A DNA stretch of 64,000 nt from Sphingobacterium yanglingense (GTDB lineage: Bacteria; Bacteroidota; Bacteroidia; Sphingobacteriales; Sphingobacteriaceae), in NCBI RefSeq assembly GCF_004363245.1, contig NZ_SNYV01000011.1, positions 682,001 to 746,000 on the forward strand, read 5' to 3'. Numbering within the stretch: the first letter of the stretch is position 1; each line of letters starts with the position of its first letter. The position numbers were made by a program, and so were the translations under genes. The notes under the pieces are model-generated. The model made no database searches, was not told the DNA's origin, and saw only the letters and a list, made by a program, of their open reading frames with translations. This document shows positions 43,481-52,519 of this stretch, in pieces.

Positions 43481-45019
43481 GTGAACAATTCAAATCAAAA
43501 GAAAGTAGCCTTACTCATCCTGGATGGATTAGGGTATGGCAAAGAAGATAATTCAAATGCAGTACGTGCTGCACAGATACCTTTTCTAGACAAGTTGCTA
43601 TCAACCTATCCGAACTCTAAATTAGAAGCGTCCGGTGAATCTGTAGGCTTACCTGAAGGCCAAATGGGCAATTCTGAAGTGGGCCATATGAATCTAGGTG
43701 CCGGTCGCGTGGTATACCAAGAATTAGGTCGTATCAACAAAGCTGCGCGCGAAGGTGATTTTAACAGTGACCCTACCATACAGAAGGCCTTTCAATACGC
43801 TAGTACGAATAATAAAAAGGTGCATTTTATAGGGCTATTATCCGATGGTGGCGTACATGCACATATCGAACATCTCAAAGCATTATGTGATGCCGCACAA
43901 AAGTTTGGTCTATCCAACGATAATGTATTCATTCATGCCTTTATGGATGGTCGTGATACCGATCCTAATGGCGGCGTAGGCTACCTTCAGGATCTACAAT
44001 CCCATCTAGCGCATTCGTGCGGAAAAATAGCCTCTGCTATAGGGCGTTACTATGCCATGGACAGGGATAATCGTTGGGAACGCGTACAGCAGGCTTATAA
44101 CTTGCTTACTCAGGGTGCGGGTACCCATACCACAGATATCATTTCTGCAGTACAGCATTCGTATGCCGAGGGAATCACCGACGAGTTTATCAAACCTATC
44201 GTCATGGTGGACGGTAATGGTTTACCTGTAGCTACTATTTCCGATGGCGATGTGGTTATCTGTTTCAACTTTAGAACGGACCGTGGACGCGAAATATCAA
44301 TCGCCCTTACACAAGAGGCATTCCCAGACTATAATATGGTTCCTTTAGACTTATATTATGTTACCATGACGGCCTACGATGAGACTTTTAAAAATGTGAA
44401 TGTCGTTTTTGAGAAAGATAACCTCTCTCAAACACTTGGCGAAGCGCTAGCTGCACAAGGAAAAACACAGGTCCGTATAGCGGAAACGGAAAAATACCCA
44501 CACGTTACATTCTTCTTTTCCGGAGGTCGGGAGACCGAGTTTGATGGCGAGCGTCGCCTATTGATACCTTCACCAAAAGTTGCTACCTACGATCTACAAC
44601 CTGAAATGAGTGCTGTCGGTATTACACAGGCAATCTCTGAGGATATCAGAAATAACCAACCTGATTTTATATGTCTCAACTTTGCCAATCCAGACATGGT
44701 TGGACATACTGGTGTATTTGATGCAGTAGTCAAGGCTGTAGAGACGGTCGACCGCTGTACACAGCAGGTAGTAGAGACAGGTCTAGCTTATGGTTACTCC
44801 TTCATTATATTGGCCGACCACGGTAACTCCGAGTTTATGGTCAATGAAGATGGATCACCAAACACTGCTCACACCACCAATCTGGTGCCTTGTATATTGA
44901 TTGATAAGGACTATACGCATATAAAAGATGGAAAACTTGGGGATGTTGCTCCGACCGTTCTTAAACTATTAGGTCTAAACATTCCAACAGAAATGACTGG
45001 TGATGTTCTGGTATATTAA
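43481..45019 (+). CDS. gpmI: 2,3-bisphosphoglycerate-independent phosphoglycerate mutase
   Basis: A 512-residue two-manganese enzyme interconverting 3- and 2-phosphoglycerate in glycolysis. Motifs are VALLILDGLGYG at the start, the phosphoserine region GQMGNSEVGHMNLGAGRVVYQ (nucleophile Ser in GNSEVG), HAFMDGRDTDPNGG, FNFRTDRGRE, FANPDMVGHTG and ILADHGNSE. I choose GTG 43481 because TTG 43475 lies in the -7 box. The next gene overlaps its 3' end by about 17 bp. Confidence 0.96.
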   Translation: MNNSNQKKVALLILDGLGYGKEDNSNAVRAAQIPFLDKLLSTYPNSKLEASGESVGLPEGQMGNSEVGHMNLGAGRVVYQELGRINKAAREGDFNSDPTIQKAFQYASTNNKKVHFIGLLSDGGVHAHIEHLKALCDAAQKFGLSNDNVFIHAFMDGRDTDPNGGVGYLQDLQSHLAHSCGKIASAIGRYYAMDRDNRWERVQQAYNLLTQGAGTHTTDIISAVQHSYAEGITDEFIKPIVMVDGNGLPVATISDGDVVICFNFRTDRGREISIALTQEAFPDYNMVPLDLYYVTMTAYDETFKNVNVVFEKDNLSQTLGEALAAQGKTQVRIAETEKYPHVTFFFSGGRETEFDGERRLLIPSPKVATYDLQPEMSAVGITQAISEDIRNNQPDFICLNFANPDMVGHTGVFDAVVKAVETVDRCTQQVVETGLAYGYSFIILADHGNSEFMVNEDGSPNTAHTTNLVPCILIDKDYTHIKDGKLGDVAPTVLKLLGLNIPTEMTGDVLVY

Positions 45020-45572
45020 TTATCATAAAAAACAAAGAGCTGTTGCGCTGGGGCTTCTTAGCCTCAGTGTAGGGCTAAGTTTATCCTGCGAGTCACCCTC
45101 TGCTGAAAAAAAAGGGAATCTAGTCGCTCCTGAATTCGATTTACCTTCTTTTTTTCAGAAAGAAATCGCATCGTTGAATACTGCGAAACCGAAGATAAAA
45201 AAGACAGTACAAAAGGACAGTATATCAGAAACCAAAGAGCTGATTATTGCAGATTGGAACAAAGAGTTAACTAGCTTTCTAGCTGTAGATCTTAACAAAG
45301 CTGCCTATCGGGGCACTTTTCAAAAAGATAGTACGGACCATACCGTTGTTTATACCTTTACAGACTCTTCTGTGGATCTATCTTCTTTAAAAATTGTATA
45401 TGTGGACAATATCCCTACACAATTTACCATTAAAAAGTCCACACAAAATCTGTTGTACAATACTTCAGAAAACCTAGAGTATATCAAAGGCAAAAGCTAC
45501 AGTATAGATAAACTACAATCTGTGTATATGTTGGGTACCCAACATTACAAAATAATGGGTATAATAGAGTAA
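45003..45572 (+). CDS. Hypothetical lipoprotein overlapping the gpmI end
   Basis: A 189-residue predicted lipoprotein of unknown function: signal with GLLSLSVGLSLSC (lipid Cys at about residue 29), then a charged linker, and a beta-rich domain (AAYRGTFQKDSTDHTVVYTFTD, SIDKLQSVYMLG). The chosen ATG at 45003 lies inside the 3' end of gpmI (stop 45019), so translation is coupled; a GTG at 45000 is the alternative. A strong terminator follows. The gene order suggests co-expression only, not a shared pathway. Confidence 0.75.
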   Translation: MFWYINYHKKQRAVALGLLSLSVGLSLSCESPSAEKKGNLVAPEFDLPSFFQKEIASLNTAKPKIKKTVQKDSISETKELIIADWNKELTSFLAVDLNKAAYRGTFQKDSTDHTVVYTFTDSSVDLSSLKIVYVDNIPTQFTIKKSTQNLLYNTSENLEYIKGKSYSIDKLQSVYMLGTQHYKIMGIIE

Positions 45573-45583
45573 TGCACATTCAA

Positions 45584-45616
45584 AAAAAAGGCCGGTCTAT
45601 GTAGACCGGCCTTTTT
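45584..45616. terminator. Strong bidirectional terminator
   Basis: AGGCCGGTCTA (45589-45599) and TAGACCGGCCT (45602-45612), extended by A5/T5 pairs, lie between the convergent lipoprotein and terC genes. Confidence 0.93.
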
Positions 45617-45618
45617 CA

Positions 45619-46383
45619 TTATCCATTTTCCTTTTTCTTCAATGCCTTTTTCTGAGACTTGATATTTAGGTATTCCACCAGTACCGAAAATGCCATCGCA
45701 AAGTAGATATATCCTTTAGGGATATGCTGATCAAAAGCCTCAGCCGTAAGAGATACCCCGATCAATAATAAGAATGCCAAAGCCAGCATTTTCACTGATG
45801 GATAGTCATTAACAAATTTGCTAATCGATTCTGCTGACAACAGCATAATGCCTACAGCGACTATAACCGAAGCAATCATCACTCCGATCTGATCCACCAT
45901 ACCGACAGCCGTAATCACGGAATCTAAAGAGAATACTAAATCTAAAATAAGTATCTGTACGATGATGGAAGCAAATGAAACCACTTTCTTACCTACTGTA
46001 GCCATCTCTACCTCACCTTCCACCTTATGGTGAATTTCGGTCGTACTTTTATAAATCAAAAATAATCCACCGATAAAGAGAATCAGATCACGTCCAGACA
46101 AAACAAAGTATCGTGCATACTTTTCATTAGTCCAGTCGAACCACTCCGAGAGATTAATAAGTGGGGCGGTAAGACCCATAACCCATTTTATTGAAAACAG
46201 AAGCAGTACGCGCATCACCAATGCCAACAAAAGACCGATCTGTCTTGCTTTCTTTTGCTGTTCTACAGGCAGTTTGGCACTTTGAATAGATATAAAAACA
46301 ATATTATCTATACCGAGTACAATCTCCAGTACAGTCAATGTTAAAAAAGAAATCCAGATTTGTGGGTCAGTGATCCATTCCAT
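45619..46383 (-). CDS. TerC-family integral membrane protein
   Basis: A 254-residue polytopic protein with about seven helices. Acidic membrane motifs LEIVLGIDNIVFISI (about residues 19-33) and LDLVFSLDSVITAVGMV (about 147-163) are the TerC signature. Members are linked to metal (manganese, calcium) export or tellurite resistance; metal handling is the safer inference. It is transcribed in the same direction as apt and the ComEA-like gene, 48 bp after apt. Confidence 0.92.
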   Translation of the reverse strand: MEWITDPQIWISFLTLTVLEIVLGIDNIVFISIQSAKLPVEQQKKARQIGLLLALVMRVLLLFSIKWVMGLTAPLINLSEWFDWTNEKYARYFVLSGRDLILFIGGLFLIYKSTTEIHHKVEGEVEMATVGKKVVSFASIIVQILILDLVFSLDSVITAVGMVDQIGVMIASVIVAVGIMLLSAESISKFVNDYPSVKMLALAFLLLIGVSLTAEAFDQHIPKGYIYFAMAFSVLVEYLNIKSQKKALKKKENG

Positions 46384-46431
46384 ATATTATATTTTTTTTA
46401 ACCGTAAAAATAAAAAATAGAACGAATATTC

Positions 46432-46959
46432 CTAATACCTGACCAAAGAAATAATATTGTCGCTAAAACGGGTTAATCGTCCCTCTCCTTTCAGAAAATC
46501 CAGGCTTATTATAAACGAAAATCCTACCACTACCCCTCCAAGCTTTTCGATTAGCTTGGCACTCGCTACAACAGTGCCTCCCGTAGCGAGTAAATCATCG
46601 TGAACCAACACCCGTGCTCCGGGATCAATAGCATCTTCATGCATTTCGATTGTCGCTTGACCATATTCTAACTTATAAGATTCAGCTATTGTTTTGTAAG
46701 GCAGTCGTCCCTGCTTTCTGATTGGAACGAACGGAATACCTAATCTCGTAGCCAGCATCAATCCAAACAAAAAACCCCGGCTCTCCACTCCTGCTATCAC
46801 ATCGATGTCTATCCCTTTGAGGCGCTCCACCAAATCATCAACAATTGCCATACAGAGGCCAGCGTCTTTCAGTATAGGGGTAATATCTTTGAATACAACT
46901 CCAGGAGTTGGGAAATCAGGAATATCGCGAACGACAGACCGCAGTTTTTGTTCTAACAT
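46432..46959 (-). CDS. apt: Adenine phosphoribosyltransferase
   Basis: A 175-residue purine salvage enzyme forming AMP from adenine and PRPP. FPTPGVVFKDITPIL near residue 16, the flexible-loop segment FVPIRKQGRLPYKT, and the PRPP motif RVLVHDDLLATGGTVVAS are all present. It starts 5 bp after the stop of the ComEA-like gene, so these two genes are an operon. Confidence 0.96.
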   Translation of the reverse strand: MLEQKLRSVVRDIPDFPTPGVVFKDITPILKDAGLCMAIVDDLVERLKGIDIDVIAGVESRGFLFGLMLATRLGIPFVPIRKQGRLPYKTIAESYKLEYGQATIEMHEDAIDPGARVLVHDDLLATGGTVVASAKLIEKLGGVVVGFSFIISLDFLKGEGRLTRFSDNIISLVRY

Positions 46960-46964
46960 CTTAC

Positions 46965-47876
46965 TTAAAATTCTAAATACGGCTCAATTTTACGCAAAAA
47001 ATCTTGATCCAATAGCTCGATTCCTGTTAAACTTTCCAAATTTTTATACCCTCCATGCTGCGCCCTATAATTGACTATCCATTGTGCGTGCTTCCTAGAA
47101 ATATACGGATGCTTTGAAAGTTCATCGATTGTACACCTATTTATCGCAATTTTCCGTATAGCCGTAGCAGCTCCAAGATATAACTGTTGTCGTATAGACT
47201 CATAAGTCTCTGGTGGAAGCCCATATACTTCGGCAATCTGATTGACATCACAGAAACCTCCTAGCGCATTTCGATAATTGACAATCCGTTTGGCAAATAC
47301 AGGTCCAATACCTCGTAATGTCACCCAATCGACACTATCTGCAGTCGTAATATCGATCAGCGGCGTACTTTTCCTTTCAATAGCTTTCTGTCCTTCTGCG
47401 GTCTTTGCTTCTTGTGCAAACATGCCTTCCCCCTTATCTATCAATTTACTTTTATCAATCTTGACATAGGGAGCCAATCGTTCGTACTGCGCCTTCGAAA
47501 TAGTATACATTTTGGACAAATCCTCCTTATTCAGGAACTTTCCACCTTTTGCTTCATAATTCTTAATTGCCTGAGCTTGCTTATGAGACAGCCCCAGACG
47601 TCCCCATTGTTCGATAGACAACCCATTTGGGTCAAACATTGTAAGTGGAAGAAGCTTCTTATTAGAGTTTCTATTGATTTTTCTCTCCTCAGCGCCTTCA
47701 TGAGTCTGGATATCTTCCTGTTCCAGAAAGGTCAGCTCATAGTCCAATGATTCCTCCTTGCGGACCATATCGTACAAATAAGGCACTGCAAGTTGACACA
47801 GAATAAGCACGCTGAGCATTATAAAACCACGTTGCTCAGCCAGAGAAAGTTCAAAATATTTAAAAAACTTCTTCAT
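46965..47876 (-). CDS. ComEA-like helix-hairpin-helix protein
   Basis: Starting at the Met of MKKFFKYFELS (47876) gives 303 residues; an upstream Met adds 10. One N-terminal membrane helix (about residues 18-35) anchors a periplasmic part with three HhH-type units: LSKMYTISKAQYERLAPY (about 100-145), WVTLRGIGPVFAKRIVNYR (about 180-235) and ISRKHAQWIVNYRAQHGG (about 250-300). HhH units bind DNA without sequence specificity; ComEA proteins take up DNA in competence. No other com genes are adjacent, so the role is inferred. Confidence 0.88.
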   Translation of the reverse strand: MKKFFKYFELSLAEQRGFIMLSVLILCQLAVPYLYDMVRKEESLDYELTFLEQEDIQTHEGAEERKINRNSNKKLLPLTMFDPNGLSIEQWGRLGLSHKQAQAIKNYEAKGGKFLNKEDLSKMYTISKAQYERLAPYVKIDKSKLIDKGEGMFAQEAKTAEGQKAIERKSTPLIDITTADSVDWVTLRGIGPVFAKRIVNYRNALGGFCDVNQIAEVYGLPPETYESIRQQLYLGAATAIRKIAINRCTIDELSKHPYISRKHAQWIVNYRAQHGGYKNLESLTGIELLDQDFLRKIEPYLEF

Positions 47877-47956
47877 AAATAGCCTCTGTTTTATATTTGA
47901 GACCAATTGGTTAATAATCTTTACTTAAATTTGGTAAATTAATATGGTAATCTGAA

Positions 47957-48565
47957 ATGTATTTTGTCAACGCTCCCTTTTTTCTACGTTGGATGTATCC
48001 TAATGTAACCTGGAACAGGTCCCGGTTGGATAAGAAGATATACTTAACATTTGACGATGGCCCCATTCCGGAGATTACCCCCTGGATTTTGGATCTCCTA
48101 CAAGAGCACCAAATTAAAGCGACATTCTTCTGTGTAGGCGAAAACATTGTTAAACATCCCACTATCTATCAGCGTCTTATTCTAGAGGGACATCGCATAG
48201 GTAATCACACGTTCAATCATCTCAAAGGATGGGATACTGCAGATGACATCTATTTTCAAAACATCGAACTCTGCCAACAGCATACACAAAGCAACCTCTT
48301 CAGGCCTCCCTATGCGCGAGCAACAAAGTCACAGATCAATCTGTTAAACAAAGAATATGAGCTTATTTACTATGACGTATTATCAGGTGATTTCGATCTT
48401 AAGCTTAGTCCAGAACAATGCTATAAAAATGTTTTAAAGCATACTAAAAATGGCTCCATCATTGTCTTTCATGACAACTTAAAAGCCATTCCTAGGGTCA
48501 AATATGCGCTACCAAGAGTTATAGCCCATTTTCTAGAAAAAGGATATACCTTTGATACGCTCTAG
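47957..48565 (+). CDS. Polysaccharide deacetylase family protein
   Basis: A 202-residue NodB-homology carbohydrate esterase. Metal and catalytic motifs are LTFDDGPIPEITPWILDLL (motif 1, Asp-Asp), GNHTFNHLKGW (motif 2, two His) and RPPYARAT (motif 3). There is no obvious signal peptide, although the N-terminus FVNAPFFLRWMYP is hydrophobic and may associate with the membrane. Likely substrates are peptidoglycan or another N-acetylated glycan. TAAATTTG at 47926-47933 is a -7 box candidate. The 3' end overlaps the convergent DUF4249 gene by 4 bp. Confidence 0.92.
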   Translation: MYFVNAPFFLRWMYPNVTWNRSRLDKKIYLTFDDGPIPEITPWILDLLQEHQIKATFFCVGENIVKHPTIYQRLILEGHRIGNHTFNHLKGWDTADDIYFQNIELCQQHTQSNLFRPPYARATKSQINLLNKEYELIYYDVLSGDFDLKLSPEQCYKNVLKHTKNGSIIVFHDNLKAIPRVKYALPRVIAHFLEKGYTFDTL

Positions 48566-49353
48566 TTACTCTCTTTTACTACTCTAAGACCATACTCCTT
48601 AGCGCTACTCACACTAAAATATCCGAGCGCTCCATTTGATATGTTCGAAGTGGGGTTTGCAGGAGCAGCACTACCTGGGTTCAGCATTTGAATATCATTC
48701 CAATAGGTGTACACTTCTTTAGCCACACATTGTCGCCGTACAACCACACTATCTCCTAACTCAATAGAATTGTCCCGATCCGTTATCTGATGAGAAACGT
48801 ACAGACCATCATTAAATTTATCACTGTAGGCGCTGGCAAACTTAAACCCTTTACCATTTATGGCGATATCATATTTATAATAATTGGGTATATCTTTAGG
48901 GTCGTCAAATTTTAGAACAACGGAATAATAAGTTTTACTAAACAGCGTTTCTTCCTTTATGGCAATTGAATCCACTGGCACAAAAACGTCCATCTTGGTC
49001 GATGATTGATACACCCCTTCCTCTACGTTTACAGTTAGGTTATAAGACAATCCCGCCACCGGTTTAAAGCCTTCCTTTACATAGAGGCCCTCCCCTTTAT
49101 CGACAAATTCGAACAATCTTCCCTTACTATCTGCTACGGTCACCTTCGCTCCCGTGATAGCTTCACTTGATATTGGAGCTCCAAAATCCACCGTTCGGGA
49201 TACCCGGATCATCTGTTTATTACTTAAATCATTCAAATCCGCCTCGATCACGATTTTAGGATTAGCACTGTTTAAGTCCACTTCTATCAAGTCTTCACAA
49301 GAGACCAACAGAAAAGCGAAACTCATTAATATATAGAATCTGAGCAATTTCAT
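48562..49353 (-). CDS. DUF4249-family outer-membrane lipoprotein
   Basis: A 263-residue lipoprotein with signal ending in LLVSC (Cys about 19) followed by EDLIEVDLNSANPKIVIEADL, the characteristic DUF4249 start. The remainder is beta-sandwich-like (ITGAKVTVADSKGRLFEF). DUF4249 genes accompany TonB receptors in Bacteroidota and are thought to be surface partners, analogous to SusD. It starts 2 bp after the receptor gene and is the last gene of a six-gene operon that includes a PNGase F-like glycanase. Confidence 0.88.
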   Translation of the reverse strand: MKLLRFYILMSFAFLLVSCEDLIEVDLNSANPKIVIEADLNDLSNKQMIRVSRTVDFGAPISSEAITGAKVTVADSKGRLFEFVDKGEGLYVKEGFKPVAGLSYNLTVNVEEGVYQSSTKMDVFVPVDSIAIKEETLFSKTYYSVVLKFDDPKDIPNYYKYDIAINGKGFKFASAYSDKFNDGLYVSHQITDRDNSIELGDSVVVRRQCVAKEVYTYWNDIQMLNPGSAAPANPTSNISNGALGYFSVSSAKEYGLRVVKESN

Positions 49354-49355
49354 AG

Positions 49356-51677
49356 TTAAAATTTAAAGTTCCAGGTTACCGAAGGAATAGCGCCAAACAA
49401 TGCAATACGATATGCTTCCGTTATGTTTGCATTATTCTCATTCTCTCTAAAGTCAATAATATATGCATTCTTTCTGTTGTACACATTGTATAAACCAAAG
49501 GACCAGCTCGAATGAAAACGTTTATGAAGAGGTTTCGGCTCATAGGTAGCCGAGATATCCAACCGATGATAATCTGGCATTCGATATCCATTCCTCTCCG
49601 TATAATAGAACATCGTATTACCATTCACACTATATTTTCCACTTGGATAAGTTATGGCATTACCCGTGTAGTATACAAAGTTTGCACCTAAACTCCATTT
49701 CTTTGTCAGTTCATACATTGCTACCACAGAAACGTCGTGCGTTCTATCCTGCCGAGCATTAAACCACTGCCCATCGTTGATCTGATCAAACTGCCGCTCA
49801 CTCTTACCCAATGTATAACTTACCCATCCATTGAATCTGCCCTGTTTCTTCCGGAGAAGCCACTCTAGGCCGTAAGCCCTTCCTTGGCCGAATAACAACT
49901 CCCCTTCCAGATATTTATTGGCCTGTAGATCGGCTCCGTTTCTAAAGTCGATCTGATTACCCATATACTTATAATAAGACTCTACAGACAATTCATACCC
50001 ATTATCCGCAAAATTCCTGAAATAGCCGACAGCCACCTGATCTGCATATTGTGGTTTAATATTTATACTGCTCAATACAAACTGATCGGTAGGCAATGAT
50101 GACGTTGTATTTGTCAACTGGTGCAGGTTCTGCACGATCCTATTATAAGAGAGCTTAATACTGTTCTTCGGATTCAGGATAAACGACATCGACAAGCGAG
50201 GCTCCAGATTTAAGTGATGCTTTATAATAGAGCTTCCATACTCCTTAGAACCAACCACATCACCATCCGCATCAAAATCATAGAATGTCCCCGGACCCTG
50301 TACCATAAAATCCGTAAACCGAAGTCCGTATATCAGCGATAGCCAATCAGAGGGCTTCCATTCGTGCGAAGCGTAAGCTGCGGCCTCGATACCATAACGT
50401 TTCTCAATATCGATAGAGTTGACCGAAGAATTGTCTCCTGCATCTAAGCTCGCAGGAGATATTTTCTGACGTAGCCCCTGTATACCGAATCGAAAGGTAT
50501 TCTGATTATTACGATAGTAAGAAAAATCCTGTTTTAAGTTTATATTCTCGATTTTGGAAGCGATTCTAAATTTGCTATCGTCGCTCGATACATTCACCCT
50601 ATACGTAAAATCGCTATATATTAACGTGGTATTGCTGAACAGTTTTTCATTGAATACATGGTTCCAACGGGCCGTAGCCGTCGCGTTGCCCCAATCAAAA
50701 CTGAACAGATCGCCATAGCCTAGGTCATCCTTTCCAAAATAGCCAGAGAGATACAAGGTATTCTTATCATTAAATCTATAATTCGCCTTAGCGTTTAAAT
50801 CGTAAAAATACAACTTGCTGTTTTTCACTTTTTCATCATTGGAAAGTTTCAGGAACAGATCTGCATAAGTACGTCGTCCAGATAGCATAAACGAACTTTT
50901 ATCTTTAACGATAGGTCCTTCCAATTTGAGTCTTGATGCAATCAAGCCTAACCCTCCTTCAGCTGCAAATTTCTTATTATTTCCATCCAGCATACGTACA
51001 TCCAATACGGAAGAAGCTCTACCTCCATACTGCGCAGGTATGCCCCCTTTATATAAAGCGACATCCTTTATTGCATCCGAATTGAAAGTAGAGAAAAATC
51101 CCATGAGATGCGAGGCATTGTATACAGTAGCCTCATCCAATAGGATGAGATTCTGATCACCACCACCACCACGCACGTAGAAATTGGAAGAGCCTTCTCC
51201 TCCTTTGGCTACCCCGGGTAGCATCTGTATCGTCTTTAATATATCCCGCTCCCCGAAGAGTACAGGAACATTCTTTACCTCTTCCATGGTAAAGTTTAAT
51301 GCTCCCATCTGGGCATTTGTTACATTATCGTTTCTCTTTTTGCCGGATATCACCACCTCCTCCAGCATATTATCCAACGGTTCAAGCTCTATTGCCAGCC
51401 GCTTCTTGTCCGATACATTCACTTTAACAAAAAAAGGTTTATAACCAACAAATGAAGCAATTATATCAACCTCATTCTGCAGAACGTCCATCGAAAAATA
51501 ACCATAGCTATTAGTCGAAGTAGACAGTTGTCCATCTTTCACCTGTACTACCGCACCGATCAAAAGCTCTCCCGAAGAAGCATCTTTTACATAACCACTA
51601 ATTGTATTTTTATCCTGCCCAAAGGTGTTGAAATAGGTGAATATAATTAGGCTGCTAATTAATAAATGTATACGCAT
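49356..51677 (-). CDS. TonB-dependent receptor with carboxypeptidase-regulatory-like domain
   Basis: A 773-residue outer-membrane receptor with a signal peptide (residues 1-20), a CarboxypepD-regulatory-like domain (about 23-105, TISGYVKDASSGELLIGAVV), a plug (about 120-230: LKTIQMLPGVAKGGEGSSNFYVRGG, SVLDVRM) and a 22-strand-type barrel. It has no STN domain, so it should not signal to a sigma factor. It is smaller than SusC proteins and paired with a DUF4249 lipoprotein. Context with an N-glycanase and an esterase suggests import of glycan or glycopeptide, which is inference. Confidence 0.93.
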   Translation of the reverse strand: MRIHLLISSLIIFTYFNTFGQDKNTISGYVKDASSGELLIGAVVQVKDGQLSTSTNSYGYFSMDVLQNEVDIIASFVGYKPFFVKVNVSDKKRLAIELEPLDNMLEEVVISGKKRNDNVTNAQMGALNFTMEEVKNVPVLFGERDILKTIQMLPGVAKGGEGSSNFYVRGGGGDQNLILLDEATVYNASHLMGFFSTFNSDAIKDVALYKGGIPAQYGGRASSVLDVRMLDGNNKKFAAEGGLGLIASRLKLEGPIVKDKSSFMLSGRRTYADLFLKLSNDEKVKNSKLYFYDLNAKANYRFNDKNTLYLSGYFGKDDLGYGDLFSFDWGNATATARWNHVFNEKLFSNTTLIYSDFTYRVNVSSDDSKFRIASKIENINLKQDFSYYRNNQNTFRFGIQGLRQKISPASLDAGDNSSVNSIDIEKRYGIEAAAYASHEWKPSDWLSLIYGLRFTDFMVQGPGTFYDFDADGDVVGSKEYGSSIIKHHLNLEPRLSMSFILNPKNSIKLSYNRIVQNLHQLTNTTSSLPTDQFVLSSINIKPQYADQVAVGYFRNFADNGYELSVESYYKYMGNQIDFRNGADLQANKYLEGELLFGQGRAYGLEWLLRKKQGRFNGWVSYTLGKSERQFDQINDGQWFNARQDRTHDVSVVAMYELTKKWSLGANFVYYTGNAITYPSGKYSVNGNTMFYYTERNGYRMPDYHRLDISATYEPKPLHKRFHSSWSFGLYNVYNRKNAYIIDFRENENNANITEAYRIALFGAIPSVTWNFKF

Positions 51678-51703
51678 ATAAATAGGTAGGAGAAATTAAA
51701 GTT

Positions 51704-52519
51704 CTAATTTCTAAAAAATTGATCAAAAAATGCCATTTGTAATTGTATGGATTGACTCCAATAGTCCCAGTTATGTTTTCCTGGCATGGAAACAAAGGTA
51801 TGTGGTATATTAAGATAAGTCATCTTTTCGTGCAGCTTCTGATTCACGGTATAGAAAAAGTCGTCTGTTCCACAATCCACAAATAGTTTCAAGCTATTAG
51901 GTTTTATCTGGTGTAGCATCTCCATTACGACATGACTATCCCAAGCTTCTTTATTCTCTGCGTATGTGCCCAATCGATTGACAATCTCCCAATTATTTGG
52001 AAATGGTCTGAAATCCACACCTCCGGCAGTACTTCCTAATGCACCATATACATCTTGATGACGTATGCCAATATAAAATGCACCATGCCCGCCCATGCTT
52101 AATCCTGTGATAGCTCTACTCTCTCTACTTTGGCAGACATCATAGTTCGATTCCACATGAGCGACTAGCTCCTTACTCACGAATGTCTCATACTGATTGT
52201 CTTTATCTCCCTTTACATCCCAATACCAACTCCCATATCCCCCATCCGGGCACACCACCATATAATTATACCGATCTACCAGTGTCTTAATATAAGGAAC
52301 CTTATTGATCCAGTTTGAATAGTTACCTGAATACCCATGTAGAAGGTACAGCGTCGGCACAGGTTTCCCTTTAGCATCCGGAGATATAACCACCGTCTTT
52401 ATCTTCTTCCCCATACTCGCCGAAAAAACCTCTATCGTATCTACTTGAGCTGCTTTCAACTGAAAGCCTACAATAAAAAACATGGCTACTAGAATGTAGC
52501 GAGAAAAATTAATATTCAT
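51704..52519 (-). CDS. Secreted alpha/beta-hydrolase esterase (esterase D type)
   Basis: A 271-residue protein with signal peptide (about 1-22, GFQLKA). The fold begins PTLYLLHGYSGNYSNWI, the nucleophile is Ser in GLSMGGHGA (about residue 140), Asp lies in DCGTDDFF and His in GKHNWDYW. It belongs to the esterase D / feruloyl-esterase-like group, so deacylation of a sugar or a glycan is plausible. Its start overlaps the upstream gene's stop by about 11 bp; Met at 52525 is an alternative. Confidence 0.9.
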   Translation of the reverse strand: MNINFSRYILVAMFFIVGFQLKAAQVDTIEVFSASMGKKIKTVVISPDAKGKPVPTLYLLHGYSGNYSNWINKVPYIKTLVDRYNYMVVCPDGGYGSWYWDVKGDKDNQYETFVSKELVAHVESNYDVCQSRESRAITGLSMGGHGAFYIGIRHQDVYGALGSTAGGVDFRPFPNNWEIVNRLGTYAENKEAWDSHVVMEMLHQIKPNSLKLFVDCGTDDFFYTVNQKLHEKMTYLNIPHTFVSMPGKHNWDYWSQSIQLQMAFFDQFFRN

